DNA of 64,000 bases from Acidimicrobiia bacterium (GTDB lineage Bacteria; Actinomycetota; Acidimicrobiia; IMCC26256; JAOSJL01). The translations under genes were made by a program, and so were the position numbers. The stretch is taken from assembly GCA_027494115.1 (NCBI GenBank), contig JAOSJL010000001.1:1265926-1329925 (forward strand), written 5' to 3'. The notes below the pieces were generated by a model. It saw nothing but the letters and a program-made list of their open reading frames with translations, was not told the DNA's origin and ran no database searches. Positions 20,566 to 28,502 of the stretch are shown piece after piece (position 1 is the stretch's first letter; the number at the start of each line of letters is the position of its first letter).

Positions 20566-21363
20566 GTGGAGACTCTGAACGGCGAGGCCCCCGGTGGCGA
20601 GAAGGTCCCGCCGGCGAACGCCGAGGATCGCGTCGCGCTCGTGACCGGCGCGGCGTCGGGCATCGGGAGGGCGACGGCGTATCGGTTCGCGAGTGACGGT
20701 GCGCGGGTGGGTTGCTTCGATCTCGATGGAGCCGGCGTGCAGCAGACCGCGGCGACGATCCGCGACGACGGCGGCGAAGCGTTCGTGGTCGAGGGGGACG
20801 TGAGCGACGAAGTCGATGCAAAGGCCGCCGTGGCGCTCACACTCGAGCACTTCGGAGCCATCGATGTACTGGCGAACGTCGCCGGGATCGGGCACTTTCG
20901 CCATTCGGCCGAGGAGTCCCTCGATGATTGGAACCGCATCGTCGGTGTCAACCTGACCGGCACGTTCCTCATGTGCCGGAACGCGCTGCCCGCGCTTCTC
21001 GAGAGGCGTGGCGTGATCGTGAACGTGGCGTCGATCGCCGGGCTGGGCGCCCACCCGTACGCTGTCGCGTACAGCGCGTCGAAGGCAGGCGTCATCGCAC
21101 TGACCAAAACGCTTGCGGCGGAGTTCGCCGCGGCGGGCCTCCGTGTGAACGCTGTGGCGCCGGGTGGAGTCCTCACGCCGATACTCGAGAGCTTCACCCC
21201 ACCCGAGGGCACCGACGATCAGCTGATGGGACGGGCCGTTCCCCTCAACGGAATGTTCGTCGAACCCGAGGAGATCGCGAACGCCATCGCGTTCCTCTCC
21301 TCCGAGACGATGCCGAACACCACGGGAACCGTGCTCGTCGTCGACGGCGCAACCTCGGCATGA
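20566..21363 (+). CDS. Short-chain dehydrogenase/reductase (SDR)
   Basis: A 265-residue classical SDR with cofactor motif VALVTGAASGIGRATA, NVAGIG, active-site Ser in VNVASIAGLG and YSASKAG (Tyr-x3-Lys). The C-terminal EEIANAIAFLSSETMPNTTG is typical of 3-oxoacyl or hydroxysteroid-type SDRs; the substrate is not determined. GTG 20566 follows ACGGAGG with 5-nt spacing. It begins a plus-strand group with the acyl-CoA dehydrogenase and the membrane protein, directly downstream of the 20-bp palindrome. Confidence 0.88.
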   Translation: METLNGEAPGGEKVPPANAEDRVALVTGAASGIGRATAYRFASDGARVGCFDLDGAGVQQTAATIRDDGGEAFVVEGDVSDEVDAKAAVALTLEHFGAIDVLANVAGIGHFRHSAEESLDDWNRIVGVNLTGTFLMCRNALPALLERRGVIVNVASIAGLGAHPYAVAYSASKAGVIALTKTLAAEFAAAGLRVNAVAPGGVLTPILESFTPPEGTDDQLMGRAVPLNGMFVEPEEIANAIAFLSSETMPNTTGTVLVVDGATSA

Positions 21364-21387
21364 CCGCACGCGAGAGACCCGGGACCG

Positions 21388-22569
21388 ATGGACCTCGCTG
21401 ATTCGCCGGAGGAGGCTGCCTTCCGGTCCGACGCGAAGGCCTTTCTCGACGACCACATCCACCTGGTGCCGACCGAGCTCGGCGACAGCGGCGGCGAGTG
21501 GGACCAGGCGCTGGCGGCATCCAAGAAGTGGCAGCGACTGCTCTACGAGAACGGGTGGGCCGCGATCACCTGGCCCACCGAGCACGGGGGCAGAGGGTGC
21601 GGTCCGGTCGAACAGATCATCTGGAACGAGGAATGCGCCCGTGCGCGCACACCGTCGTCGGTCAACATCGTCGGTATCGGCATGGCGGGGCCGGCGCTCA
21701 TCGCGCACGGCAGCGCCGAACAGCGGGAGCGTTACCTGTCGCGAATCCTGAGTGGCGAGGAGATCTGGTGCCAGCTCTTCAGCGAACCCGCCGCCGGCTC
21801 CGATCTCGCTGCGGTGGCGACACGCGCCGAGCGCGACGGTGACGACTGGGTCGTGCACGGCCGGAAGGTCTGGTCGTCGGGGGCCCACTACTCGCGGCGC
21901 GCGATCCTGCTCGCGCGCACGGACTCGACGGTCGCCAAGCACAAAGGCATGACCTTCTTCGTGGTGGACATGGACAGCCCGGGAGTGTCGACCCGGCCGC
22001 TGCGCCAGCTCAACGGAGAGGTGCATTTCAACGAGGTGCTCCTCGACGGTGTGCGCATTCCCGACACCGACCGCGTCGACGCCGTGGGCGAGGGCTGGCG
22101 GGTGGCCATGACCACGATCCTGCACGAGCGCATGGCGCTCGGGGGTTCGATCAACGTGTTCCACATGGAGGATCTGCTGGCGCTCGCCCGCCAGCGAGGG
22201 AACCTCAGTGCACACGAACGCGACCTCATTGTTCGCGTCTTCACCCTGGACCGGTGCCTCGGGTACCTGAACGCGCGGGTGATCACGAAGCTGGGTGCCG
22301 GAAAGGTGCCCACGGCAGAGGGTTCGATCGCCAAGCTCGCCATGGCACGGCAGCTGACATTGGCAGCCGAGGCCGCGTTCGCCTTGCTCGGTCCGCGAGC
22401 CGTGACCGAGCCGGGACCCTGGCAGGACCTCTTCCTCATCGCGCCGGGTGTTCGGATCGGTGGTGGTACCGACGAGATCCAGCGGAACATGCTCGCCGAG
22501 CGCGTGCTCGGCCTTCCCCGAGAGGCCGATGAGAGCCGCAAGCTCCCCTTCAGGGAGATCCGCCGGTAG
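21388..22569 (+). CDS. Acyl-CoA dehydrogenase
   Basis: A 393-residue acyl-CoA dehydrogenase with the three expected domains: helical N-terminus with WAAITWPTEHGGRG, middle beta domain with CQLFSEPAAGSDLAAVATRA and VWSSGAHYS, and C-terminal helices ending RIGGGTDEIQRNMLAERVLG. A Glu in LHERMALGGS lies where isovaleryl- and long-chain-type enzymes have the catalytic base. The shape resembles FadE-type enzymes that act on bulky (for example steroid side-chain) CoA esters in actinobacteria; that substrate class is an inference. It follows the SDR by 24 bp. Confidence 0.88.
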   Translation: MDLADSPEEAAFRSDAKAFLDDHIHLVPTELGDSGGEWDQALAASKKWQRLLYENGWAAITWPTEHGGRGCGPVEQIIWNEECARARTPSSVNIVGIGMAGPALIAHGSAEQRERYLSRILSGEEIWCQLFSEPAAGSDLAAVATRAERDGDDWVVHGRKVWSSGAHYSRRAILLARTDSTVAKHKGMTFFVVDMDSPGVSTRPLRQLNGEVHFNEVLLDGVRIPDTDRVDAVGEGWRVAMTTILHERMALGGSINVFHMEDLLALARQRGNLSAHERDLIVRVFTLDRCLGYLNARVITKLGAGKVPTAEGSIAKLAMARQLTLAAEAAFALLGPRAVTEPGPWQDLFLIAPGVRIGGGTDEIQRNMLAERVLGLPREADESRKLPFREIRR

Positions 22570-22599
22570 CGGTCGCGCCGGCTCGAGATCCTGTTGACG

Positions 22600-23244
22600 A
22601 TGCTCGCCGGCTTCACTCCCGTCACCGACGAGGCACTCGAGATCCTGCGCGACGCGTCCTTGTTCAAGTGGTACACGGTCACGCTGCTTCTCCTCGTGAT
22701 GTACGTCTACGCGAACGAGATCGAGAAGCGGAACTGGAGCGTGGTTGTCGCCGGTCTCGCGTTCTGGCTGATGGACTGGCTGAACGAGATCGGCAACTCG
22801 ATCTTCATGCACGTGACCGGAAGAGCGCCCCTGTGGGCCACGACAGGGGACACGAGCTATCAGATCTTCGTCGGTCTCACCATCGAGATCTCCATGATGT
22901 TCCTGATCATGGGAGTCGTCTACGTGAAGATGCTCCCACCCGACAGGGGACTCCGTATCTTCGGTATCCCCAACCGGTGGGTCTTCGTCGTTTCGTTCTC
23001 GTGCCTGGCCGTCTTCATCGAGTACTTGCTCAGCTACACGGGATCGTTCCATTGGCAGTGGTGGTTCTGGGGCAGGTCGTTCCCCGTGTTCATCGTTCTT
23101 TTCGGCTACGCCACGTTCTTCATCGTGGGTACCTGGGTGTTCGACATGGACGACCGCCGGAAGCAGTGGACGGTCGTCGGCGTGCTCGCATCGATCGTGC
23201 TCACAGCCGTCGTCGTCTTCGGTCCGATCGTCGGGTGGCTGTAG
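22600..23244 (+). CDS. Polytopic membrane protein of unknown function
   Basis: A 214-residue protein that is mostly hydrophobic, with about six or seven predicted helices (for example VTLLLLVMYVYANEIEK, VVVAGLAFWLMDWLNEI, FVVSFSCLAVFIEYLL and VLASIVLTAVVVFG). It is rich in Trp and aromatic residues in the loops. No family is recognised. The start could be ATG 22600 or TTG 22594. It closes the SDR-acyl-CoA dehydrogenase group, so a link to the same lipid-like substrate is possible but not shown. Confidence 0.7.
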   Translation: MLAGFTPVTDEALEILRDASLFKWYTVTLLLLVMYVYANEIEKRNWSVVVAGLAFWLMDWLNEIGNSIFMHVTGRAPLWATTGDTSYQIFVGLTIEISMMFLIMGVVYVKMLPPDRGLRIFGIPNRWVFVVSFSCLAVFIEYLLSYTGSFHWQWWFWGRSFPVFIVLFGYATFFIVGTWVFDMDDRRKQWTVVGVLASIVLTAVVVFGPIVGWL

Positions 23245-23277
23245 ACGTCCGCACTCCCGCAGCGGTCGCCAGGACGA

Positions 23278-23301
23278 GGCTCGCTCGCTCTATGGCGAGC
23301 C
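23278..23301. terminator. Possible terminator hairpin between convergent genes
   Basis: GGCTCGC at 23278-23284 and GCGAGCC at 23295-23301 form a perfect 7-bp GC-rich stem with a 10-nt loop between the membrane protein gene and the convergent TetR gene, partly inside the TetR 3' end. There is no U-tract. Confidence 0.35.
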
Positions 23302-24006
23302 CAGCGCGAGCGCGTCGTCGATACGCGGCCCGGGCGGCGCGTCACGGCTGAATTCGGCGAGCTCGGTGATCGCCGGTTCGAGAGCCGCGATCTCACCGAG
23401 AAGACGCTCCCGGGTCGATGGCGTCGCCACCGCCAGCAAGGTCAGCCACAGGCCGCATTGGACCTCGGCGCGGAATCCCTCGAGCTCGGTCACGCCGATG
23501 GTCCAGTTCCGCAGGCCCATCTGTGCCGTCACGAGTACGTGATGAGCGATCACCGATGCCGGGATCACATCGTCGAGGAGGCCGGCGTCGACGGCGTCGG
23601 CCACGAATTCCTCCACGAGGGTGATGGTCCGCAAGCGGAGCTCGTCGGCACCTTGGCCCATGATGGGGTGGCCCTCGAGCGAGAGAAGGAGCGGGCGGTA
23701 CAACGACTCCCGCCTTCCGAACGAACTGACGAAGTCGTCGATGAGCGATCCCAGAGCGGTGATGGGTTCGGCGTCCGGGCCGGGTTCGGTCATCTCGAGA
23801 TCCTCGATCGTGACCGCGAGCAGCATCAACAGGATCGCTTCCTTGCCCCCGACGAGGTTGTAGAGCGTCGAAATGCTGACCTCGGCTTCGTCGGCGAGGT
23901 TCTGCATCGAGAGCGCGTCGATGCCGTCGGCTTCGATGATGCGCGCCGCGGCATCGAGGATCCGCTGGATCCGACGCACCTTGCCGAGCTCACGAAGACT
24001 GGCCAT
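23290..24006 (-). CDS. TetR family transcriptional regulator
   Basis: A 238-residue regulator. The N-terminal helix-turn-helix is RILDAAARIIEADGIDALSM, then NLADEAEVSISTLYNLVGGK; the remainder is an all-helical ligand domain. The ATG at 24006 (MASLRELGKV) was chosen over a longer in-frame extension because the HTH then starts at the usual distance from the N-terminus. It is divergent from the plus-strand oxidoreductase array. The 316-bp intergenic region holds a double AACGCGTT palindrome and a separate TTCCAAACTTGCAA site, so it is a candidate controller of the array. Confidence 0.88.
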   Translation of the reverse strand: MASLRELGKVRRIQRILDAAARIIEADGIDALSMQNLADEAEVSISTLYNLVGGKEAILLMLLAVTIEDLEMTEPGPDAEPITALGSLIDDFVSSFGRRESLYRPLLLSLEGHPIMGQGADELRLRTITLVEEFVADAVDAGLLDDVIPASVIAHHVLVTAQMGLRNWTIGVTELEGFRAEVQCGLWLTLLAVATPSTRERLLGEIAALEPAITELAEFSRDAPPGPRIDDALALGSP

Positions 24007-24026
24007 CCCGGTAAAGTTAGCATGAT

Positions 24027-24040
24027 TTCCAAACTTGCAA
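24027..24040. promoter_or_regulatory. Possible TetR operator (imperfect palindrome)
   Basis: TTCCAAACTTGCAA has the symmetric form TTNCAANNTTGNAA and lies 20 bp upstream of the TetR start at 24006, a usual place for an autoregulatory operator. It is a single occurrence, so support is modest. Confidence 0.35.
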
Positions 24041-24210
24041 TGGCTTGTAGTTATTGTTAGGGTGCGTGAGCTGCCTCGGAGCCCTTTCGTTTCGGAGGAA
24101 TGAATCGATCGTGTCGTGTCGAAGGATTCGCAGGAATGGACCTGCCGGTTGGCCGCAGCGGTCGGCTGCAGACGATTTGTGCGCATCGAGCGCGGTGCGG
24201 CTAGAGTCCG

Positions 24211-24248
24211 ATCTGGAACGCGTTCTAGTTAAAGAACGCGTTCCAGAT
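24211..24248. promoter_or_regulatory. 38-bp perfect inverted repeat with two AACGCGTT operators
   Basis: Two 16-bp arms (ATCTGGAACGCGTTCT at 24211-24226 and its exact reverse complement at 24233-24248) flank AGTTAA. Each arm is itself a near-palindrome. 24214-24227 fits TNNAACNNGTTNNA exactly and 24232-24245 fits it but for one end base. It lies about 75 bp before the first gene of the plus-strand oxidoreductase array and shares its core with the palindrome at 20525. Confidence 0.75.
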
Positions 24249-24322
24249 TCCGGAGCCCCGAGGCTTTCGGCCGGCGGTCGCATGAAGCGTCGCCCCATCC
24301 ACCATGCGGAAGGAACTCTGCC

Positions 24323-24892
24323 GTGAAACTCAAGTCGCGGGGGTTGGGTCGCAAAGAGCTCGTCATGGACTTCCGTGAGTACACGGTCAGACGTGACGGC
24401 AAGGAGATCGTGATCGAGGGCACGATCCGAGAGCCCGTGCGGTGGGACTTCGCTATCCGGATGTGCGAGGACGACCTGCCCGGTGTAGCGCGGATCGGCA
24501 TGTCCAGGCACACGCTGGGTCTGCTGATCCGAGGCGCGTTCAAGCGCAAGAAGCGCAACCACTGGGATGTCGACCGCAAGACCCATCTGGCGGAAGTGAA
24601 AGAGGCGATCGCGGCCCGGGACGAAAAGGCCGCGGAGGCCAAGGAAAAGGCCGCGGAGGCCAAGGAAGCTGCGGAGGCCAAAGAAGCTGCGGAGGCCAAG
24701 GAAGCTGCGGAGGCCAAGGAAGCTGCGGAGGCCAAGGAAGCTGCGGAGGCCAAAGAAGCCGCGGAGGCCACAGAGCCCGCAGGGGTGACCGAGGGTGCGG
24801 ACGTTGTCGAGGCTGCTGCGGTGGCCGAGGCGGAACCTGCGGAGGGCGGGGCTGCTGTCCTCGACTCCGCCACGGATGGGAGCGCACGATGA
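24323..24892 (+). CDS. Hypothetical protein with Ala-Glu-Lys repeat tail
   Basis: A 189-residue protein. Residues 1-95 are a small unrecognised domain (MDFREYTVRRDGKEIVIEG, then ARIGMSRHTLGLLIRGAFKR). Residues about 100-152 are a repeated A-E-A-K-E-A unit that should form a long charged helix; the last 35 residues are acidic and Ala-rich. GTG 24323 is preceded by AAGGA. The end overlaps the next oxidoreductase by ATGA, so it is translated with the array and may be a scaffold or partner for the flavoproteins, which is speculative. Confidence 0.7.
   Translation: MKLKSRGLGRKELVMDFREYTVRRDGKEIVIEGTIREPVRWDFAIRMCEDDLPGVARIGMSRHTLGLLIRGAFKRKKRNHWDVDRKTHLAEVKEAIAARDEKAAEAKEKAAEAKEAAEAKEAAEAKEAAEAKEAAEAKEAAEAKEAAEATEPAGVTEGADVVEAAAVAEAEPAEGGAAVLDSATDGSAR
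24653..24778 (+). repeat. 18-bp coding tandem repeat (about seven units)
   Basis: Units of GCGGAGGCCAARGAAGCY start at 24653, 24671, 24689, 24707, 24725 and 24743, with a diverged seventh at 24761 and a 21-bp variant before them at 24632. They encode A-E-A-K-E-A and differ only at a few third positions, so the array is recent or kept homogeneous. Confidence 0.9.
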
Positions 24893-26700
24893 CACAGGCA
24901 ACGACAGTACGACCGGCAGTCGACCCGACAACGGGCGAGCCGCTCGAGAAGCGGAGCACCTACGACTTCGTGGTCGTCGGCGGCGGGCCCAACGGCCTCG
25001 GCATTGCCGCCTACCTGGCGAAGTGGGGATACTCGGTCTGCATGCTCGAGGCACGCAACGAGCTCGGTGGCGGTGCGGAGACCGCCGAGCCGATTCCCGG
25101 GTACTCGATCGATCCCCACGCGGTCTACTTCTACGGCGCGGCGGGTCCTGCGCTCGAACAGCTCGATCTGGCGAGCCACGGGTTCAGGATGTCGTTCATC
25201 CCGAACTACGGAGGCTGCATCACTCACGATCACAAGGCGTTCTTCGGGGGCAACACCTTCCACGAGCCGTCGATGCGTGACCCCGAGGTCTACGTCGAAC
25301 TGCTCGGCGTCGACCGCGACACCGCGAAGATGTACCTGGAGTTCATGGAGGCGCTCCGTCCGCGAATGCGCGACTTCTTCCGCAGCATCTACTGGACCCC
25401 TCCCTACGACGAGAGCTGGAACATCCCCAAGAGCGAGTCACCCCGTCGCCAAGGTTCTGCGGGACTGCCTGCCGATGTACGACGACGCCATGCTCGACTG
25501 GTCGTTCATGGAAATGATGGACATGCTCTCGCTGCCCGATCCGATCAGGGCCGGCCTCCTCGTCGGCTCGTGGGGCAACGGCCCGCACCCGTACTGGAAG
25601 GGGATGGCACTCCCCGGCTCGCGTGCACGCAGCTCCAGTTCTTCTCGGGTTGCTCTCCGGTCGGCGGTATGCACGCGCTGGCTCATGCACTCGCGCGCTG
25701 CGCGCTCGCGCACGGGGCGAAGATCCACGTGAACAGCCCGGTGTCGGAGGTCATCGTGCACGACGGTGTCGCCAAGGGCGTCCGTGTCGCCGACGAGGCT
25801 GCGCTCGAGGAGAAGACCATCTGGGCGAACATGGGCGTGATCAACGGAACGCACATCAAGCAGTTCAACGACCTGGTCTCGTCGTCACACACGACGAGCA
25901 GTTTCCGCCAACGGATCGACGACCTGAGCCTCAAAGGTGGCAGCCTCTTCGTCGCCAACCTGATCGTGAACGAGCTGCCCGAGTACACCGACGCCCCCGA
26001 GAAGTACGAGGGCATCAACTATCCCACCGGGATGGCTCTGCACTGCACGACCGACGCGCTCATGGAGCTGATGCGCGATGTCTACACGTACCGCACGCAC
26101 CCGACGGACCCCGACCACTACATCTCGTGGTTCATCGTGCACGGCGAGCACGACAACACGCGCGTCAGGAACCCGCAGGGCGGCCACGTCATCACGGTCA
26201 ACCTCCAGGTTCCCGTGCCCGAAGACCACCGGGACGGTCCCGACGCCGTCAACAAGGCGAAGTTCGAGATTCTCGACAACATCAAGTCGGTTCTGCGCCA
26301 CTACGCGCCGAACATGACCGAGGACAAGTACATCGCCACGCCGATCAACACGCCGTACGACTCCGAACAGCGCAACATGGGCTTCGTCGGCGGCAACTGG
26401 ATGGGCATGCGCCAGTCCGAGGACGAGTGGTGGGAACGCAAGCCGCTGCCCGAGCTCGCCCGCTACCGGACGCCGATCGACAACCTCTATCTCTGCAACC
26501 AGACGTCGTACCCGGGCGGTCTCTGTCTCAACGCCGTCCCGTACAACCTGATGCACACCCTCAAGGAGGACTACGCGGAGATCGAGAAGACGACACCCGA
26601 GTGGTGGTACCCGTCGCCGTGGCACATCACCGACGAAGAGGGTGCCGCGATGTCGTCACCGGGGGCGTCGTCCCTGGCGACGTCGGATGAACCCGGCTGA
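24889..26700 (+). CDS. Phytoene-desaturase-like FAD oxidoreductase, two compensating frameshifts
   Basis: A 603-residue flavoprotein. The dinucleotide motif is FVVVGGGPNGLGIAAYLAKW, then LEARNELGGGAETAE; the C-terminal block is LYLCNQTSYPGGLCLNAVPY. Residues about 183-243 are out of frame between 25436-25444 and the C4 run at 25612-25615. The alternative frame there encodes sensible family sequence (MLDWSFMEMMDMLSLPDPIR), so the two indels are probably read errors. It is the paralogue of the protein at 18109. The ATG overlaps the preceding gene by 4 bp. Confidence 0.82.
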   Translation: MTQATTVRPAVDPTTGEPLEKRSTYDFVVVGGGPNGLGIAAYLAKWGYSVCMLEARNELGGGAETAEPIPGYSIDPHAVYFYGAAGPALEQLDLASHGFRMSFIPNYGGCITHDHKAFFGGNTFHEPSMRDPEVYVELLGVDRDTAKMYLEFMEALRPRMRDFFRSIYWTPPYDESWNIPKSESPRRQGSAGLPADVRRRHARLVVHGNDGHALAARSDQGRPPRRLVGQRPAPVLEGDGTPRLACTQLQFFSGCSPVGGMHALAHALARCALAHGAKIHVNSPVSEVIVHDGVAKGVRVADEAALEEKTIWANMGVINGTHIKQFNDLVSSSHTTSSFRQRIDDLSLKGGSLFVANLIVNELPEYTDAPEKYEGINYPTGMALHCTTDALMELMRDVYTYRTHPTDPDHYISWFIVHGEHDNTRVRNPQGGHVITVNLQVPVPEDHRDGPDAVNKAKFEILDNIKSVLRHYAPNMTEDKYIATPINTPYDSEQRNMGFVGGNWMGMRQSEDEWWERKPLPELARYRTPIDNLYLCNQTSYPGGLCLNAVPYNLMHTLKEDYAEIEKTTPEWWYPSPWHITDEEGAAMSSPGASSLATSDEPG

Positions 26701-26795
26701 CTCGGGTGATGGCACCGGTACGAGACGATCGATCGAGGAAGGCACGACAGTGAGCGACAAGACATTCGCGCGGCACCGTCCGGAGTGAGGCGACC

Positions 26796-28442
26796 GTGGC
26801 CGAGTTGGGGCTACCGCCGGAGTTCGCCGAGGAGACCGAGACCGACGTCGTGGTGATCGGAGCGGGCCCCAACGGGCTGATCGCCGCCGCATACCTGACG
26901 GCTGCCGGCTTCGACGTCACCATTCTCGAGCGTCGCTTCGAGATCGGTGGGGGCCTCGCGACCGAGGAGATCCTCTTTCCCCACCACTACGCCAACACAC
27001 ACGCGTCGTACCACTACATGGTCGACTACCTGCCCCCGATCGCCGACTTCGACCTCGTCGATCACGGCCTGCACTACCACAAGCCGTACGGACAGATCGG
27101 CGGGGTGTTCGGCGACGACTACGTCTACATCTGCCGTTCTCTCGAGGACAGCCGCGACTCCCTGGCTCGCTTCGGGATCGACCAGGCCAGCGCCTTCGGC
27201 GACATGGCGCTGCGCTTCCGCAACATCGTCGAGGAGATCCTCGCCCCGGCGACATATCTGCCACCCGACGCTCCCGTCGATCTCACCGAGGCACTCCAGC
27301 GCACGCCGGTCGGCGAAGACATGCTCGAGATCTCCGAGATGAGCGCGCTCGAGCTCATCTCGAGCTATCCGCTGCGCGACTCGATCCAGGCGACACTGCT
27401 CTATTCGGCGTGCCAGTGGGGGCTGTCGCCCGCCGAGAGTGGCCTGGGCTTCATGGTCCCGCTCATGGTCGACCGCGGCACCCAGAAGGCCTTCATCCAC
27501 GGTGGCTCGCACCGGCTCGCGAGCAGCCTGGCCCGGGTGATCCTGCGCCAGGGTGGGGTGATTCTCGACAACGCCGAAGTCGTCGAGATCACGACCACCA
27601 ACGGGTCCACATCGGGCGTGTTGCTCGAGGACGGCCGCAAGATCCGGGCCCGCAAGGGGGTCCTGTCCAGCCTCGACCCGCAGAGCACCTTCCTGCGCCT
27701 TCTCCCCGCCGAGTCCGTTCCTGCGGACACGCGCGAATCGGCCGAGAACTGGGCGTGGGACAAGTGGTCGCTGCTGAGCGTGTTCTTCGTCACCAAGGGA
27801 AAGCCGCAATGGCGGCCGAACCCGAACAACAACATGATCGACCAGCCCGAGCCGTTCAACACGATTCTCGGTTTCGACGGCACCGACGACGTCGTGTCGT
27901 TCCTCAACGCGGTCGAGCAGGGTGACGTGCCGAAGTACGCCGGGCACTTCACCGTCGAGACGGCCTTCGATCCCACGCTCAGCCAGAAGGAGGGTGAGGA
28001 CGTCTGCTTCTTCCAGATGCCGGCGCCCTACGACTGGCCGTGGGAAGAGCGCAAGGACGAGGTCATCCGCGAGGTCACGAAGCTGCTCGATGCGCACTAC
28101 GAGGGTTTCGCCGACAGCGTCATCAGTTGCGTCGTCGAGTCGCCCAAGACGATCGAGCAGCGGATCCCGAACATGCGCCGCGGTTCGATCAAGCACGGCG
28201 ACTACAACCCGCTGCAGATGGGCTTCAACCGGCCGAACGTCGACTGCTCGGCGAGTCGCACCCCGGTCGAAGGGCTCTACCTGGGCGGTGCCTCGATGTT
28301 CCCCGGCGGCATGGTCATCGGTGGTCCCGGCTATATCGCCGCCCAGGTCATCTGTGAGGACAACGACGTCAAGTTTCCCTTCGACCGCCCCGACCGTCTG
28401 CGACGGTACCTGGAGACGTATTTCCCGGACGGCAAGGACTGA
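26796..28442 (+). CDS. Phytoene-desaturase/PYROXD2-like FAD oxidoreductase
   Basis: A 548-residue flavoprotein with VVVIGAGPNGLIAAAYLTAA, RRFEIGGGLATEEILFP, RIPNMRRGSIKHGDYNPLQM and GGASMFPGGMVIGGPGYIAA. It is the plus-strand counterpart of the protein at 16379, sharing nearly all these blocks. The start is GTG 26796 after a GGAG-GAGG-like stretch. About 95 bp separate it from the preceding oxidoreductase, with no terminator seen, so it is likely co-transcribed. Confidence 0.87.
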   Translation: MAELGLPPEFAEETETDVVVIGAGPNGLIAAAYLTAAGFDVTILERRFEIGGGLATEEILFPHHYANTHASYHYMVDYLPPIADFDLVDHGLHYHKPYGQIGGVFGDDYVYICRSLEDSRDSLARFGIDQASAFGDMALRFRNIVEEILAPATYLPPDAPVDLTEALQRTPVGEDMLEISEMSALELISSYPLRDSIQATLLYSACQWGLSPAESGLGFMVPLMVDRGTQKAFIHGGSHRLASSLARVILRQGGVILDNAEVVEITTTNGSTSGVLLEDGRKIRARKGVLSSLDPQSTFLRLLPAESVPADTRESAENWAWDKWSLLSVFFVTKGKPQWRPNPNNNMIDQPEPFNTILGFDGTDDVVSFLNAVEQGDVPKYAGHFTVETAFDPTLSQKEGEDVCFFQMPAPYDWPWEERKDEVIREVTKLLDAHYEGFADSVISCVVESPKTIEQRIPNMRRGSIKHGDYNPLQMGFNRPNVDCSASRTPVEGLYLGGASMFPGGMVIGGPGYIAAQVICEDNDVKFPFDRPDRLRRYLETYFPDGKD

Positions 28443-28502
28443 CGGGTTCGTTCGCGGGACATTCACAGAAACACATCGTTGGAGCACGGGGAAGGAACGG
28501 AC

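Larger units (their letters stand above)
24007..24322. other. 316-bp regulatory intergenic region between TetR and the plus-strand array
   Basis: This stretch contains no convincing gene. It is locally more AT-rich than its surroundings near 24010-24060, where the TetR promoter is expected. It holds the partial palindrome at 24027-24040 and the 38-bp inverted repeat at 24211-24248. A short frame from ATG 24282 ends at 24326 and is not supported as a gene. Confidence 0.6.

Noticed and set aside
24282-24326. A possible leader peptide before the repeat-tailed gene
   Set aside because: Fifteen codons without regulatory codon bias or an attenuator-like hairpin.
24653-24778. A CRISPR-like repeat array
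   Set aside because: The units are contiguous with no spacers and are in frame in a protein.
26687-26788. A 33-codon frame between two oxidoreductases
   Set aside because: It is short, has no conserved features and its start lies inside the previous gene.
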